Source of the DNA: Bacteroidota bacterium
GTDB taxonomy: Bacteria; Bacteroidota; Bacteroidia; Bacteroidales; GCA-2711565
DNA length: 64,000 bases
Direction of reading: 5' to 3'
NCBI GenBank assembly: GCA_018816945.1
Contig: JAHIVC010000055.1
Span: 29,348-93,347, forward strand
Under the pieces are notes generated by a model. That model was given only the letters and a program-made list of their open reading frames with translations, searched no databases and was not told the origin of the DNA. How positions within the stretch are numbered: the stretch's first letter is position 1; each line of letters begins with the position of its first letter. Positions 63,979 through 64,000 of the stretch are shown piece after piece. The position numbers were made by a program, and so were the translations under genes.

Positions 63979-64000
63979 TAAAAATGTAAGTCAAACTATA

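Overview
The window is a chromosomal segment of a low-GC member of the Bacteroidota, probably class Bacteroidia. The evidence is two SusC/SusD outer-membrane pairs each preceded by an ECF sigma factor and a FecR anti-sigma gene, a long SecA (about 1,095 residues) with a C-terminal zinc motif, DUF4252 proteins, a single-chain iron-sulfur serine dehydratase, general lack of Shine-Dalgarno sequences, and promoter elements of the TAnnTTTG type. I see no rRNA, tRNA, CRISPR array, prophage or intact insertion sequence.

Layout. 1-300: 3' end of an AI-2E-type permease. 321-10028: mostly minus-strand housekeeping genes (frr, pyrH, a small exported protein, secA, a thioredoxin-fold lipid/thiol protein, coaD, a NUDIX hydrolase, birA), broken by the plus-strand pair pyrE and a SRPBCC protein. 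10158-14777: plus-strand operon rsfS-ftsH-LUD-cdsA-psd (ribosome silencing, membrane proteolysis, phospholipid synthesis). 14988-19133: a yjjG-like nucleotidase, then a SPFH / unknown / ribbon-helix-helix / GPP34 group, then a TIGR01212-type radical SAM enzyme. 19221-21534: lipoprotein and POT-family peptide transporter. 21740-23991: ECF sigma, putative anti-sigma and two DUF4252 proteins. 24118-29660: valS, gapA, M20 dipeptidase, with a repeat-rich spacer after valS. 30143-32049: ankyrin-repeat gene split by a frameshift. 32423-36723: ornithine cyclodeaminase-like enzyme, serine dehydratase, M1 metallopeptidase. 36907-43918: DPP-IV-type peptidase, RidA, DsbD, and an Ntn hydrolase. 44119-50976 and 57161-63966: two sigma/FecR/SusC/SusD loci, separated by a TlpA-like protein, tilS, an exported threonine aldolase-like enzyme and an amidohydrolase/S9-peptidase fusion.

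How it fits together. Peptide and amino-acid catabolism dominates the accessory genes: POT transporter, M20, M1, DPP-IV and S9 peptidases, serine dehydratase, OCD-like enzyme, RidA (which detoxifies enamines made by PLP enzymes) and an exported aldolase. No glycoside hydrolase is visible next to either SusCD pair, so I infer that these loci serve peptides, amides or amino-acid conjugates rather than glycans.

Two sequence-level patterns stand out. Five genes (pyrE, yjjG-like, the radical SAM gene, tilS and the second ECF sigma factor) carry a perfect TAnnTTTG box exactly four bases before the start codon, which predicts leaderless mRNAs. Both susC genes carry a perfect GC-rich hairpin of unrelated sequence at the same place, inside a short N-terminal extension before an internal Met-Lys-Leu signal-peptide start.
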